From NCBI RefSeq assembly GCF_020379485.1, contig NC_063439.1, forward strand, positions 12,626,466-12,690,465: 64,000 nucleotides of DNA, given 5' to 3'. The stretch comes from Brassica napus (taxonomy: Eukaryota > Streptophyta > Magnoliopsida > Brassicales > Brassicaceae). Below the pieces are notes generated by a model that worked only from the letters and a program-made list of their open reading frames with translations, did not search any database and had not been told where the DNA came from. Below, piece after piece: positions 49,234 through 58,775 of the stretch. How positions within the stretch are numbered: position 1 is the stretch's first letter; every line of letters starts with the position of its first letter. Both the position numbers and the translations under genes were made by a program.

Positions 49234-50627
49234 TTTGTGGAAACCAAAATTCACATCAACGAGAAACTCAGGAAATCCTAACTTTCTCTGAGGTTTTGGA
49301 TTATCTGGAGAGCCAACGACAAGTGATCAAATGAATGCAGAAAATATGAAAAGATAACAAAATGATTTACAGAAAAAGTAGATCTTTATTTTGAATGTAC
49401 GTAAGATCATTGCGATTATTATAAAAGATTATAGAAGCTTCGGCTGCAAGAGCTGTCAGCGAGTTCCCTAATTCTATCCACCAAAAACCTTAAACCTAAT
49501 TGACTCGCATCTCGATAACAACAAACGAAAACGATACAAAAAATGTTTTGTTGAATTTTGGACTGAACCTTATAAAAGGCTGCCTACGTACCCCTTTCGA
49601 GGATTAAGCCGAACGTAGTTCGATTATAAAGTTTGAACAAGAGATCAAACTTCATGTACAAGTTCGTCTAGTAATCGAATGCCCGTCATAGAAACATGAC
49701 ATGTCGAGAGTAATGCCTAAAGCTTCTAAGTGCAGAGAGTCTAAAAGTCTAAAAAGATTTATCCATGTGCTTCTTGCTTTGGCTCCCCTTTTATATGCCT
49801 CCAAGGTCCGCCATCCTTCTCTTTCTGCCCTTGATTCGAGTTTATCTTCTCACGGAAACATTTCATTTTTCTCGATCTTCATGATTTTTCCTTGAAACTT
49901 GACATTTATCTCTAAACTTGACATTTATCTCTTATCGCGAATAATCAATAAACCATCATAGTGACTTTGGGCCAATTTTTTTGTTAAAAATCATAAGTGG
50001 GCTTTTGCAGCGTTTTAGATCCTTTGGGCCGTTTTTCAACGAAAATGTTTTTACGATTTCTTTTGGAAGAATAGCCTTCAGGTACGATGCCGTTTTTACG
50101 ATACAGTGGAGATCAATCGTATAGCTGAGATAACCTTGGTTTTTAGTAAACAGTTATCGTTTTATACGATTGATCCGGACTTATACGAGAAAATAAGTCT
50201 TCCTCGTTTTATCATAAAGTTTCAACGGTTGCTCCGATCGAGACGAAACAAGAGACAATTTGACCGAAACCAGAAGAGGAGAGTTCAAGAGATCAGAATG
50301 CATATCAATGGATTAATCCAACTCGCCTAATGGCGAATTGAAAAAAACTGATCCAACTCGCCCAATGGTGAATTGGATTGGTTGATGGCGAGTTGGACTT
50401 GGCTTATCCAACTTTCCTGATGGCGGGTCAGACGATGCTGGTTTGGTTGTTTTGATGCTTAGGAATTGTCCGTTCGATGTGTTGAATGATCTCTTGCAAG
50501 GAGTTTGTCGTCCAATAGTCTTTAAAAATACGAAATTTTAGTTTTCCGTATTCATATTTTCCTTTTAGAAAGGTTTGTCGAAAATTTTTCGACATTGATT
50601 TCGTCGTTATCGATTTTGACTCCAACA
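49234..50627 (-). mobile_element. Ty3/gypsy LTR (solo-like), minus strand
   Basis: On the minus strand it starts TGTTGGAGTCAAAATCG and ends TTTCCACAAACA (TG...CA), about 1.39 kb. Its parts match the plus-strand LTRs: the start matches 51726 and 56407, and the end (GAATTAGGGAACTCGC, GACAGCTCTTG, then GATGTGAATTTTGGTT) matches 57486-57725. No 5-bp TSD is evident (AGAAC left, CTGTT right), so recombination between elements or loss of one flank is likely. Several CCAACTCGCC.AATGG repeats occur at 50310-50420. Confidence 0.7.
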
Positions 50628-51004
50628 CTGTTACATCATGTTCGTGTGTGTCTCTTGTGTAACCAGGTGCTCTGAACCCTCCTCTCTTCATTACACGTAT
50701 CTCATTTCTTCTTATCTAAAATTGTAGTGAAGCGGATTATTAGACTAATAATGCATTACAAAAACTTTCTTGCATCTGTTTGTGCCCACTTGGCTTATTT
50801 AATAAAAATATTATCGACAGAAGAAAGAAAGCTTTTAGAAGCAAAAGATAGCTTTGAAACAATAACTTAATTGGTTGGTATAAAATATTGTTAATTTTGA
50901 AAAGTAAAATCAATAATCTAAAAAGCTTTACTCAAACGTAAATGGAGCATCTCATCCAGTTGGAAATTCTAATCTAGTTTTACCATACAAAGAAAACTTA
51001 AAAC

Positions 51005-51311
51005 AAGTGGAAGCACCGTAACCTACTGGTTAAGGTTTAAAAACTATTCAATTTCATGTAAATTACAGAAAATCAAGGTTTCGAGTTCCGAAAAGATCGA
51101 TTTATTAATGCAGACTACAGAAGAAAAACTTACAAAGAATCTTCAACATGGTGTAATTAAATCTGGTCAGGAATGGATCTTCATAGAACGGCATCAGATG
51201 ATGCAATTAGGTGTAGATCTTCATAAGGAAGGTAATATTGTCGGTTGTCGAATTGTCTATGTAATCCTTCTCATAAATGTAATTCATAATAAATCAGCGT
51301 TAAGAAAAAAA
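51005..51311 (+). mobile_element. tRNA-derived SINE, second copy, 12-bp TSD
   Basis: AAAACTTAAAAC is duplicated at 50993-51004 and 51312-51323. The element begins AAGTGGAAGCACCG, has A-box-like TAACCTACTGG (51019-51029) and B-box-like GTTTCGAGTTCC (51079-51090), and ends in an A run. Internal landmarks GGATCTTCATA, GATGATGCA and ATTGTCGGTTGTCG match the SINE at 11232-11518 in order. Confidence 0.78.
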
Positions 51312-51725
51312 AAAACTTAAAACTATCTTATTGTTCAAAACCTACTTTAATAGTCTCTCACTCAATCCCCGCCTTATACAATTCAAAACCTAGTTCCCAT
51401 CCAGTATTTACCGGAACCAGAGGTGTTACCCTCCTTATTTAAATTTTCCCTTTTCTCTCTTCTCCATCATTTTTCCTGCTGTTTAGGGAACTTCTTTTGT
51501 GGCGTATGGTCGGTTAGACACGTCCTCCACCATAGTTTCCCCCTTCTTGTGAGGCTGTGGTCCTTCGGAGGAGAGTTCTAATAATGTTAGAAATCGGTTT
51601 GTATTTTCAGTTTCCCAAAAGCAACACGGCACAAGGTCTCATGACGATGGAATGCTCAACTAGAGGAGTGAGTCTTGTCACTGGTCAGTGGCGAAGCTTG
51701 ACATCCCACCACCGGTAATGAACCT

Positions 51726-52306
51726 TGTTGGGGTCAAAATCGGTCGCGACGAAATCAACGCCCGAAAGTTCCCAAAAAATATTTCTTCCCAAAAAATATT
51801 TCTTCCCAAAAAAGAATTCGAAAATCAATGTTTAAAGCTTCGTATAAACCTGAAAAAGAGTTCCACAAGAAGTTATTGAAAGACAACTTTTGGGAGACAA
51901 GCAATGAAACGGGAAGAAGGATAGCCATCATTCCTCGACCATACAAATCACCCAAAGATAGCCATAACTTGATCTTGACCTCATCCCGCTCGACGTATGG
52001 CGAGCTGGAACATCACCGTCCCACTCACCATATGGTGAGCTGGGATGTCCCCGTCCTGCTCGCCATATGGTGAGCTGGACCATCCAAGTCCCGCTCGCCA
52101 TATGGTGAGCTGGACCGTCCGTCCAGTACAACTGCACCTTGCCAACACCTCACACTCTCGTCTTGTCTTCATAGCTTTCTCCTTCGAGCTTCGGTCATAC
52201 TGTATCTCATTTCGTCTCGATTATAATTACCGCTAGAACTTTACGATAAAAACCGCCAACACTTGTTTTTCTCGTATAAGTTCAAATTGATCGTAGAAAA
52301 CAACAA
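51726..52306 (+). mobile_element. Ty3/gypsy LTR fragment (5' part), plus strand
   Basis: It starts TGTTGGGGTCAAAATCGG and runs parallel to 56407-57011 (shared AAAGCTTCGTATAAACCTGA-type text, GGAAGAAGGATAGCCATCAT, the palindrome array, and TTTTTCTCGTATAAGTTC). It stops at 52306, where an Athila-like LTR end begins, so it is truncated by that insertion or by rearrangement. Confidence 0.75.
51989..52128. repeat. 35-bp palindrome-bearing tandem array in LTR fragment
   Basis: Four units start at 51989, 52024, 52059 and 52094, spaced exactly 35 bp apart. Each contains a near-palindrome of the form CTCGCCATATGGTGAG followed by CTGG. The same array occurs in the LTR at 56644-56850. Confidence 0.85.
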
Positions 52307-53425
52307 TGATACCACTCAAATTACCCTAAGGAGTGATTTATACTCTCTCAAATAAGAGGTCGAGTTGTAGTACTTAGGGATCAAATTTATAGGGAGCTAA
52401 GGAACCTAAAAAATCTAATATGATTTGTTAAGTTGGATGTTTCAACGGTTTTAAATGTAAATAACAGTTTAGAGATTAAGCAAAGTATTTGCTTAATTGA
52501 CTGGTTGAGGTTTTGGTGCTTATTAAGGAAATAGCTAGACTTAGGGTTTTTATTCAGGAAAATTGGGATTATAATCCTACAGATGCCTAATGAGTTGCTT
52601 GCATGATAATGTAAAGCTCAACTACTTGATCAACAAGTCCATCAGCGTTCACAATTTTTAGACTCGTCTATTAACTAGATCTATTGATCTCTATTAGAAT
52701 GTTTTTAGGATGAGATTAAAGCTCTCTCTTTTATCAATCAAATCCAAGGGCAGGTTCTAGGTAGCTAATCTAGATACAAGCATTAAATCACAATCCTAAA
52801 AATGATTATCACAACTCAGCAATCTATAGTTGAGGCTAATCCCTCCTAACCTATTTAAACCCTAAAATCTAACAAAGGAACTATTCAGACATGGCTAAGC
52901 AATTCGTGACATCAATTAGGTATGAAAACTTTATTAGAATAATAAAATAGATATCAGTGGAGTTCCAATCACAAATATAACTATGGATCTTCTCTCCAAT
53001 CTATCAAAATCCTATAAAACCTTTGCTGTAAAACTAGTAAAATAATAAAGCACGCTTTGCCTCTAATATGGTGGCAAAGCTTATATAGTTATGTTAAAAC
53101 TCGTCAGGGGTAATCTTGTAAATTGGTGAAGACCTGGACTTCAAGTCGGCTGTGACCAAACAGGTTTTCTGTGCGCTTCGCTATCGATCGACATCACGAT
53201 GTTAACATCGATCGATTACTTCTCTTCAATATCGACCGATTATCGAGCTCGATGGTCATCTCGGGTGCTTGCTCCAAATATCTCCAAAATGCTCCAAAAT
53301 CATCACTTATCTCCAAATCACTCCTGATCTTATAAATATAGTAAATAGACTCTATAATATAATAATTAGTAGTAAAAAATACCTATAAACCATGGGTAAA
53401 GGTATGTCAAATCCATGGTCTATCA
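52307..53425 (-). mobile_element. Athila-like 3' LTR, minus strand
   Basis: On the minus strand it starts TGATAGACCATGG directly after a purine tract (AAGTCTGGAGGAG, 53427-53439) and ends GTGGTATCA. The near-end text ACTACAACTCGACCTCTTAT and AATCACTCCTTAGGGTAA is typical of Athila-type LTR ends just before a primer-binding site. The length is about 1.12 kb. Its end abuts the gypsy LTR fragment at 52306. Confidence 0.65.
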
Positions 53426-54810
53426 ACTCCTCCAGACTTACCCTTTTGCTTATCCTCAAGCAAAACAGACAGGCAGTCTCTCTGAAAGAGGTTTGAAAAC
53501 AGCAGGGACTCGCATGATTTAAAACTTACAAGCTTTAGCCTCTACAATATTGCATTCACATCTAAACAGTGCTAATCACAAAAGCACATCATACCATATC
53601 CTAGCTTAGCAACCAAATTCATCTAGCCAACAACTTAGCAAATCTTATCTGACATTCCCCTCTACCAACTTCATTTCTTAGCATTCCTCTATCGATCACA
53701 GGATGCAAAGATTTTTAAACAAGTATCTGGACCTGCAGGTAAACATTAGTTCCTATTCTCTCTCTCTACTAATTTTCTCTCTTAGTCAAAATCTATTTTT
53801 ATTTGCAAGATTATTGACTTAGATTGGACATGCTTCCATGAATCAAGACTTAATGGTGGTTGCCACCAAGTCCTTTTCACTTTTTTTTTACCTATATCCA
53901 AGAATTCATATGAATCGAGCCTTGAAGATTGCCGCCACCAAGTCCCGTTTGAATTCTTTTTTGTTGGAATCTTTATGAAGCAAGCCTTAATGGTTGTAGC
54001 CACCAAATCCTGTTTGGATTCCACCTAATAAATCTCTAATAGATCTAATAATATACATATAATTTTTTTTTATTCTATCTATATATAATTTCGAAAATAG
54101 AGAGAGAAAGGGTGATTAATCTATCTACACAAGGCTTTACCTTTCAGACTTGTTTGAAAAATCTGATCCCATGTATACCAAGCCCCAAGGCAAGCAGTTG
54201 TGTCAAGTTTAGTGTTAGAGGTCAGCTTGGGTTCCTTCAAACAATCTCAGCAAGTGTGAATAGTTGATAGGTTGAACCACTTTAGTATCTTTAGTACTAT
54301 CTGCAATTAGTAAATCTAGAATAGTGCTAAAGAGTGGTTAGATAACAAGCAAAATCTATAAGTTCATTATCCCCTTCTTGAATCAATAAAACTTTTTGAA
54401 AAACATTTTTAATAAGACTCATAAATAGATAACTATCAGTAAACCTCTCCCCAGACTTAAACTATACTGTCGTCAGTGTAAATTCAGTTGGAGTTATGGT
54501 CAGAACTAAATCATATGGACTCAATTTAACAAGTTAGAACGATATACCAGACCAGAATGGATGTCGACCGATGTAGGGTTGCTGATATCGGTCGAGGCAG
54601 GTTTGGCAATGTCGATCGATGTTGACAGCGTCTCGTCGGTCGATACTCACGACAATCGTCAACTCGGATCTTTTTTTTATAACCTGCACTAATGAAAAAC
54701 CAACATAAATAGTATATCAATAAAAACTAGATAAATATTACCTAATAGTGGGTTGCCTCCCACTCAACGCTTTGTTATAGTCATATAGCTTGACTTTGTA
54801 GGTGATTGGG
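53426..54810 (-). mobile_element. Athila-like internal remnant, 3' non-coding part
   Basis: Minus-strand text contains CTTGAGGATAAGCAAAAGGG before the polypurine tract, TTTAAGTCTGGGGAGAGG near 54440-54460, and GCGTTGAGTGGGAGGCAACC near 54755-54775. All three are hallmarks of Athila-type internal regions. No polymerase domains remain. Repeated near-copies of TTGCCACCAAGTC.TGTTT (53860-54020) indicate local duplication. Confidence 0.6.
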
Positions 54811-55800
54811 CTAGTAGTGTTGGAAACTGGATCTTGCTGGAAAACAAGTGTCCATCTCTTCTTTGCGCTTGTTGAACCATGTACCAGTGAAGTCTCTCAT
54901 TGCTTCGTCCCCTCTGCGCCATTTTTCCTTCATTGTTGCAGTTGTGTTTTCCATTTTCTGCAATCTCTCTTCAAGACTCTCAATGTTGAACTGATGTCTT
55001 CTAACTGTGGTGTAAGTGTCAGCTGAGGTCTCCTCTCCATGGTAATTTGTGTCAGAGATGTCTGATTTCACCTTTGGTACTAGCCAGCCTCGGTTTTTAG
55101 CGTCAGCGACCGATGTTTGATGATGAATGTCGGTCGATTTGTTGTTGCGTCTGTCAATCGATGTGGATGCTTCTGGTCGACGTGCAATGTATCTTTGTAT
55201 CTCCACTAATTCCCCTTGCATAGCTTCAATCTTGGAAGTCAACGCACTGATGCTAAGATCCATTGGGAAATGGATGTCATCACATCTCCCATCAAGCCTC
55301 TCTTCTGTAGTTTCCAAAGCTCTATAGATTTCTTCTACCAACTGATCTATCTCTTCTTTGGTGTGAAAGTTGTGTGGCGGCTGCATCGGATGTGAGTGTG
55401 GTGGACTGATGTCGATCGATACCGGTAAGCGTGGGTTGATCGATGTTGGTTGGCGACAATCGATCGATGCATGTTGACCTCTGCCGATCGATGTCTGGCG
55501 AGAAGCTTCGGTTGCATGCTGAATTCTGGCTATGTCTTGCCTCATCTCCTCCATGCAAGTAGTTAACCAACTAATGCCATCGTTCAGAGGATGGTAGACA
55601 CCATCAAGCTTCATCTGGAAGGCTTCTTTGTTGTTCTCTTGTTCTCCACAGACTCCATAGAACATCTCATTGATCTTATCCTTGGTGTAGATCTCTAGTA
55701 AAAGCTTGGTCTGTGTGAAAAAAGTAGCATGCTCAGGATGACATATATAGCTTGGCTCATCTCGAAGCTCTTTCCAGAAGTCTTCTGATGTTCTCGTTGG
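54811..55800 (-). pseudogene. Athila-like retrotransposon gag-type ORF with SID repeats
   Basis: The minus frame 55665-54811 (284 codons from MFYGVCGEQ) extends upstream in frame through TSEDFWKELRDEPSYICH to a stop near 55815. It contains KLDGVYHPLNDGISWLTTCM and EEMRQDIARIQ, then a low-complexity hydrophilic part with repeats of TSI(D/N), SIDRR and SIDCRQ, and ends in a coiled-coil-like ESLEERLQKMENT segment. This layout is common in Brassicaceae retrotransposon ORFs, but I know no function for the SID part. The upstream stop and missing start make it a fragment. The SID repeats arise from CGATCGAT-like DNA. Confidence 0.6.
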
Positions 55801-56406
55801 ATATATTGATTATGTGTCCATCCATGCCTCCTGCACATCCCTGATCATCTCTGTAGATTCCATACTCGTCCTTTCCTTCTCAGGAGAACTTTCGGTTACC
55901 ATAGAGATCATAAGCTCTTCTGCCGAATTCGTGATGTCTGTCGACCGATACTGGGACGGTAGCGTCGATTGATGGTCGACTAGGATGGCGAGATTTATGT
56001 ATGAAGCTGTTGTCTATGCCACCAGCTGGGTCGTAGAACTCCTTTGTAACCTTCTATTCTTGATTGTTGTGGTGATGCATGAACATATTTTCTGCGCTAT
56101 TGGCTGTCTGAAGTATATCTGCGATGTCTTCTCTTTTTGGAAACTTTTTTTTTTGGAGGCATTCTAAAAAAAAATAGTAACAAGGAGAAGAAGGGAGGAA
56201 GAAAGGAATTTCTACCTTGAAGAATTTCTTTGCGGAAGGAAGCAAGTGAAGAACTTGAAAAATTTACTCCACCTTCTTATAGAAAAGAGAATTTACTATT
56301 CACCCTCGGACTTTCGGCCAACTCCGCCTGATTTGCCTAAACTTGCCTAACCGCTCGATAGAATCTCACGCTGAAGGCTCACGATTCTAACGAGCTGGGG
56401 GCTAAC
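55801..56406. other. Retrotransposon internal DNA ending in a polypurine tract
   Basis: It carries further CGATCGAT-like motifs (55935-55980). The last bases, GAGCTGGGGG (56391-56400), form a purine tract just before the LTR start, as expected upstream of a 3' LTR. The junction between Athila-like DNA and this element lies somewhere in 55990-56350 and could not be placed. Confidence 0.45.
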
Positions 56407-57734
56407 TGTTGGGGTCAAAATCGGTTGCGACGCCGGAAAGTCCCTGAGAAATATTTCTTCCAAAAAAAATATTCGAAAACCAATGTTTAAAGCTTTGTAT
56501 AAATCTGAAAAAGAGGTACACAAAAAGTTATCAAAAGGCAACTTTCGGGAGACGAGCAATGAAACGGGAAGAAGGATAACCATCATTCCCCGACTATGCC
56601 AATCACCTGAAGATAGCTAAAACTCGATATTGACCTCATCCAGCTCGACGTATGGCGAGCTGGGACATCACCGTCCCACTCGCCATATGGCGAGCTGGGA
56701 TGTCTCTGTCCCACTCGCCATATGGCAAGCTGGACCGTCCATTCCCGCTTGCCATATGCGACCCGGGACGTCTTTGTACTTGCACCATATGGCGAGCCGG
56801 GACGTCTTCGTCCCGCTCGCTGTATGGAAAGCACGACTGAACCTTGCCAACACCTCACACTCTTGTCTCGTCTTCGTAGCTTTCTCCTTCGAGGTTCGGT
56901 CATATTGTCTCGTTTCGTCTCGATTGGAGTTACCGTTTGGAACTTTACGATAAAAACCGCATACATTTGTTTTTCTCGTATAAGTTCAAATTGATCGTAT
57001 AAAACGGCAGTGATTTACTTAATACCTTAGTTGTCTCAATTATACGATTAACTTCGGCTATTCATAAAACCGACAACGTATTAAAGGTGATTTCTCAAAG
57101 AAAACGTAAAAACACTTAAGTCGGAAAACTGCCCGGAAAGACCTAAAATGTGACTAGCAGCCCACTTACGATTTAGACGAGAATAAGCCTAAGGTTATTA
57201 TCACGGTCTATTTTTTATTTGCAGAAAGAGATAAATGTCAAGTTTCATTTATCGAGTTTGGAGATAGGGAAAAACAGAATATTTCCGCGAAGTGATAAAC
57301 TCGACCTGGGGGCAAAAAGGGAAAGCATAAAATGACCTAAGAGGAGTATATAAGGGTTGCTAAGGCGTGAGGCGCAAATAGAACTTTTTACATCCAAAGA
57401 AAATTTAGCACTTAGAGCAATAGGTAACTTTTCGTTTTTATCGAGTTGCGACTCAACTAGGTTTCCACAAGTCTTTGGTTGCTAGAATTAGGGAACTCGC
57501 CGACAGCTCTTGTAGCCAAGGCTCTTATCTCTTGTACTCGCGCTTACGCAAATTTGGAATATGACATCTTTTGCTCTCTTTTCGCTTTTGTCAATTTACT
57601 ATTTTGTCTGTTTATTATCGTCTGATCACTTGAGCTTTGGCTTAGCAGAAATCCGGAACCTATGGGAAAGTTAGGTTTGCTTGGCTTTCCTAATTTGACG
57701 GAAATTGACGATGTGAATTTTGGTTCCCACAAAC
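56407..57734 (+). mobile_element. Ty3/gypsy LTR, full-length, plus strand
   Basis: It starts TGTTGGGGTCAAAATCGG after a polypurine tract and ends near TTTTGGTTCCCACAAAC, about 1.33 kb. It matches the inverted LTR at 49234-50627 along its length and the fragment at 51726-52306 over its first 600 bp. A likely core promoter is GAGTATATAAGG (57354-57365). No primer-binding site or gag follows, so it is a 3' LTR or solo LTR. The exact 3' end is uncertain by a few bases. Confidence 0.7.
56644..56850. repeat. About 35-bp palindrome-bearing tandem array, six units
   Basis: Units start near 56644, 56679, 56714, 56748, 56779 and 56816. The best copies hold the perfect palindrome CTCGCCATATGGCGAG. Later units are degenerate and their spacing drifts to 31-37 bp. 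Confidence 0.8.
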
Positions 57735-58620
57735 TTCAGGTCTAGTCCGGTGATCAATCTCCACACTTCTTGAAGCTTGGATTAGTTGGACTGTCCTGTT
57801 ACTGTCGTCAAGGGTCGATCTTTTCAGTCGGGCTTTTCTAGTCCAGTTTGTGGTGATGGATTTTTTCTCCATTCACTGGTGTAGTGTAGACGGCTTTTCT
57901 TGGCCTTGGTGTACCTTTTGGATCGTCCTGCTTGTGTCATGTTATGTTAGTCACTATGTGGCTCAATTTCTTTGCTTGGTGTTTGATAGTTTCATTTGCA
58001 GATGTTTTTTCCTGTGCGGTGGTTGTAGATGGTTGTAGTGATCTCTGGTCGGTTTGGTTGTTAATGATTGTATTTGTGATAGGATTCGATTGTCGAGGCT
58101 CGGTTGTGTGGAAGTTTATTGTGGGCTTCTATTTAGGTGTAAAGTGGGCGCCATATAATGCGTTTAAGCCGTATCCGAAAGTTGTGTAGATTGTGAAGTG
58201 ATCTTTCATATCGGATTGTAGAGTCTGGGTTCTTCGTTACGAGTGGAGGATGGTATCGTTCGGCATGCCATAGAAAGAAGCGATAGATCTAGGTTGAGAA
58301 AACGTGGTGTTTTGGGTTCTATAAGTGGATGATATTGACTAGCTGGAGGCAGCATTGATATATTCAGATCATTGATATCTACTATCTTAAGAAGTTTGTT
58401 GCATTGGATTGTCCTATGCTATCATTGCTATCTACTATCTTAAGAGGTTTGTTGCATTGGATTGTCCTATGCTTTCGTGTAGATGGTTTTAGATTGCTGC
58501 GTTTTCGTGGGAGTGTTTTTGCTGCAGTTTTGAAGTTCTAGGTTTGTCTGGATTGGGGGTTCAATTTATCTTTTTTTGGGCTCTTGTTTCTAGGAATTTT
58601 CTGTTATACACGCCCATGTA
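57735..58620. other. Unidentified segment between LTR and HIRA, UTR-like
   Basis: T/G-rich DNA with no recognised protein in any frame. It ends around AAATGGAAAAGAAAAATG at 58640-58655. A 5'-truncated LINE or retroposon is possible but not shown. It contains a 53-bp tandem duplication (58368-58473). Confidence 0.35.
58368..58473. repeat. 53-bp tandem duplication
   Basis: ATCATTG(A/C)TATCTACT... occupies 58368-58420 and again 58421-58473, differing at only two positions, so the duplication is recent. Confidence 0.85.
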
Positions 58621-58775
58621 CCAAATATTTCACTTTTGAAATGGAAAAGAAAAATGTAAATAGAGCACTAGACCGAGTCACTCTATAGCTATCATGAGAG
58701 ATTCAATATCCCTCTGTTACATCTCACGTCAAATTTTAACAACAGCTAGTTGATATACAAGAAACAATGAGAAGT

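Noticed and set aside
51928..52236. Overlapping frames on both strands in the LTR palindrome array, giving repeated HMVSGT- or PYGEL-like peptides
   Set aside because: The 35-bp tandem array, read in several frames, creates repetitive peptides; the DNA is LTR, not coding.
57850..58189. Cys/Val-rich open frames in 57.85-58.19 kb as a membrane protein gene
   Set aside because: T/G-rich composition produces hydrophobic translations in two frames at once; no start context, splice or homology cue.
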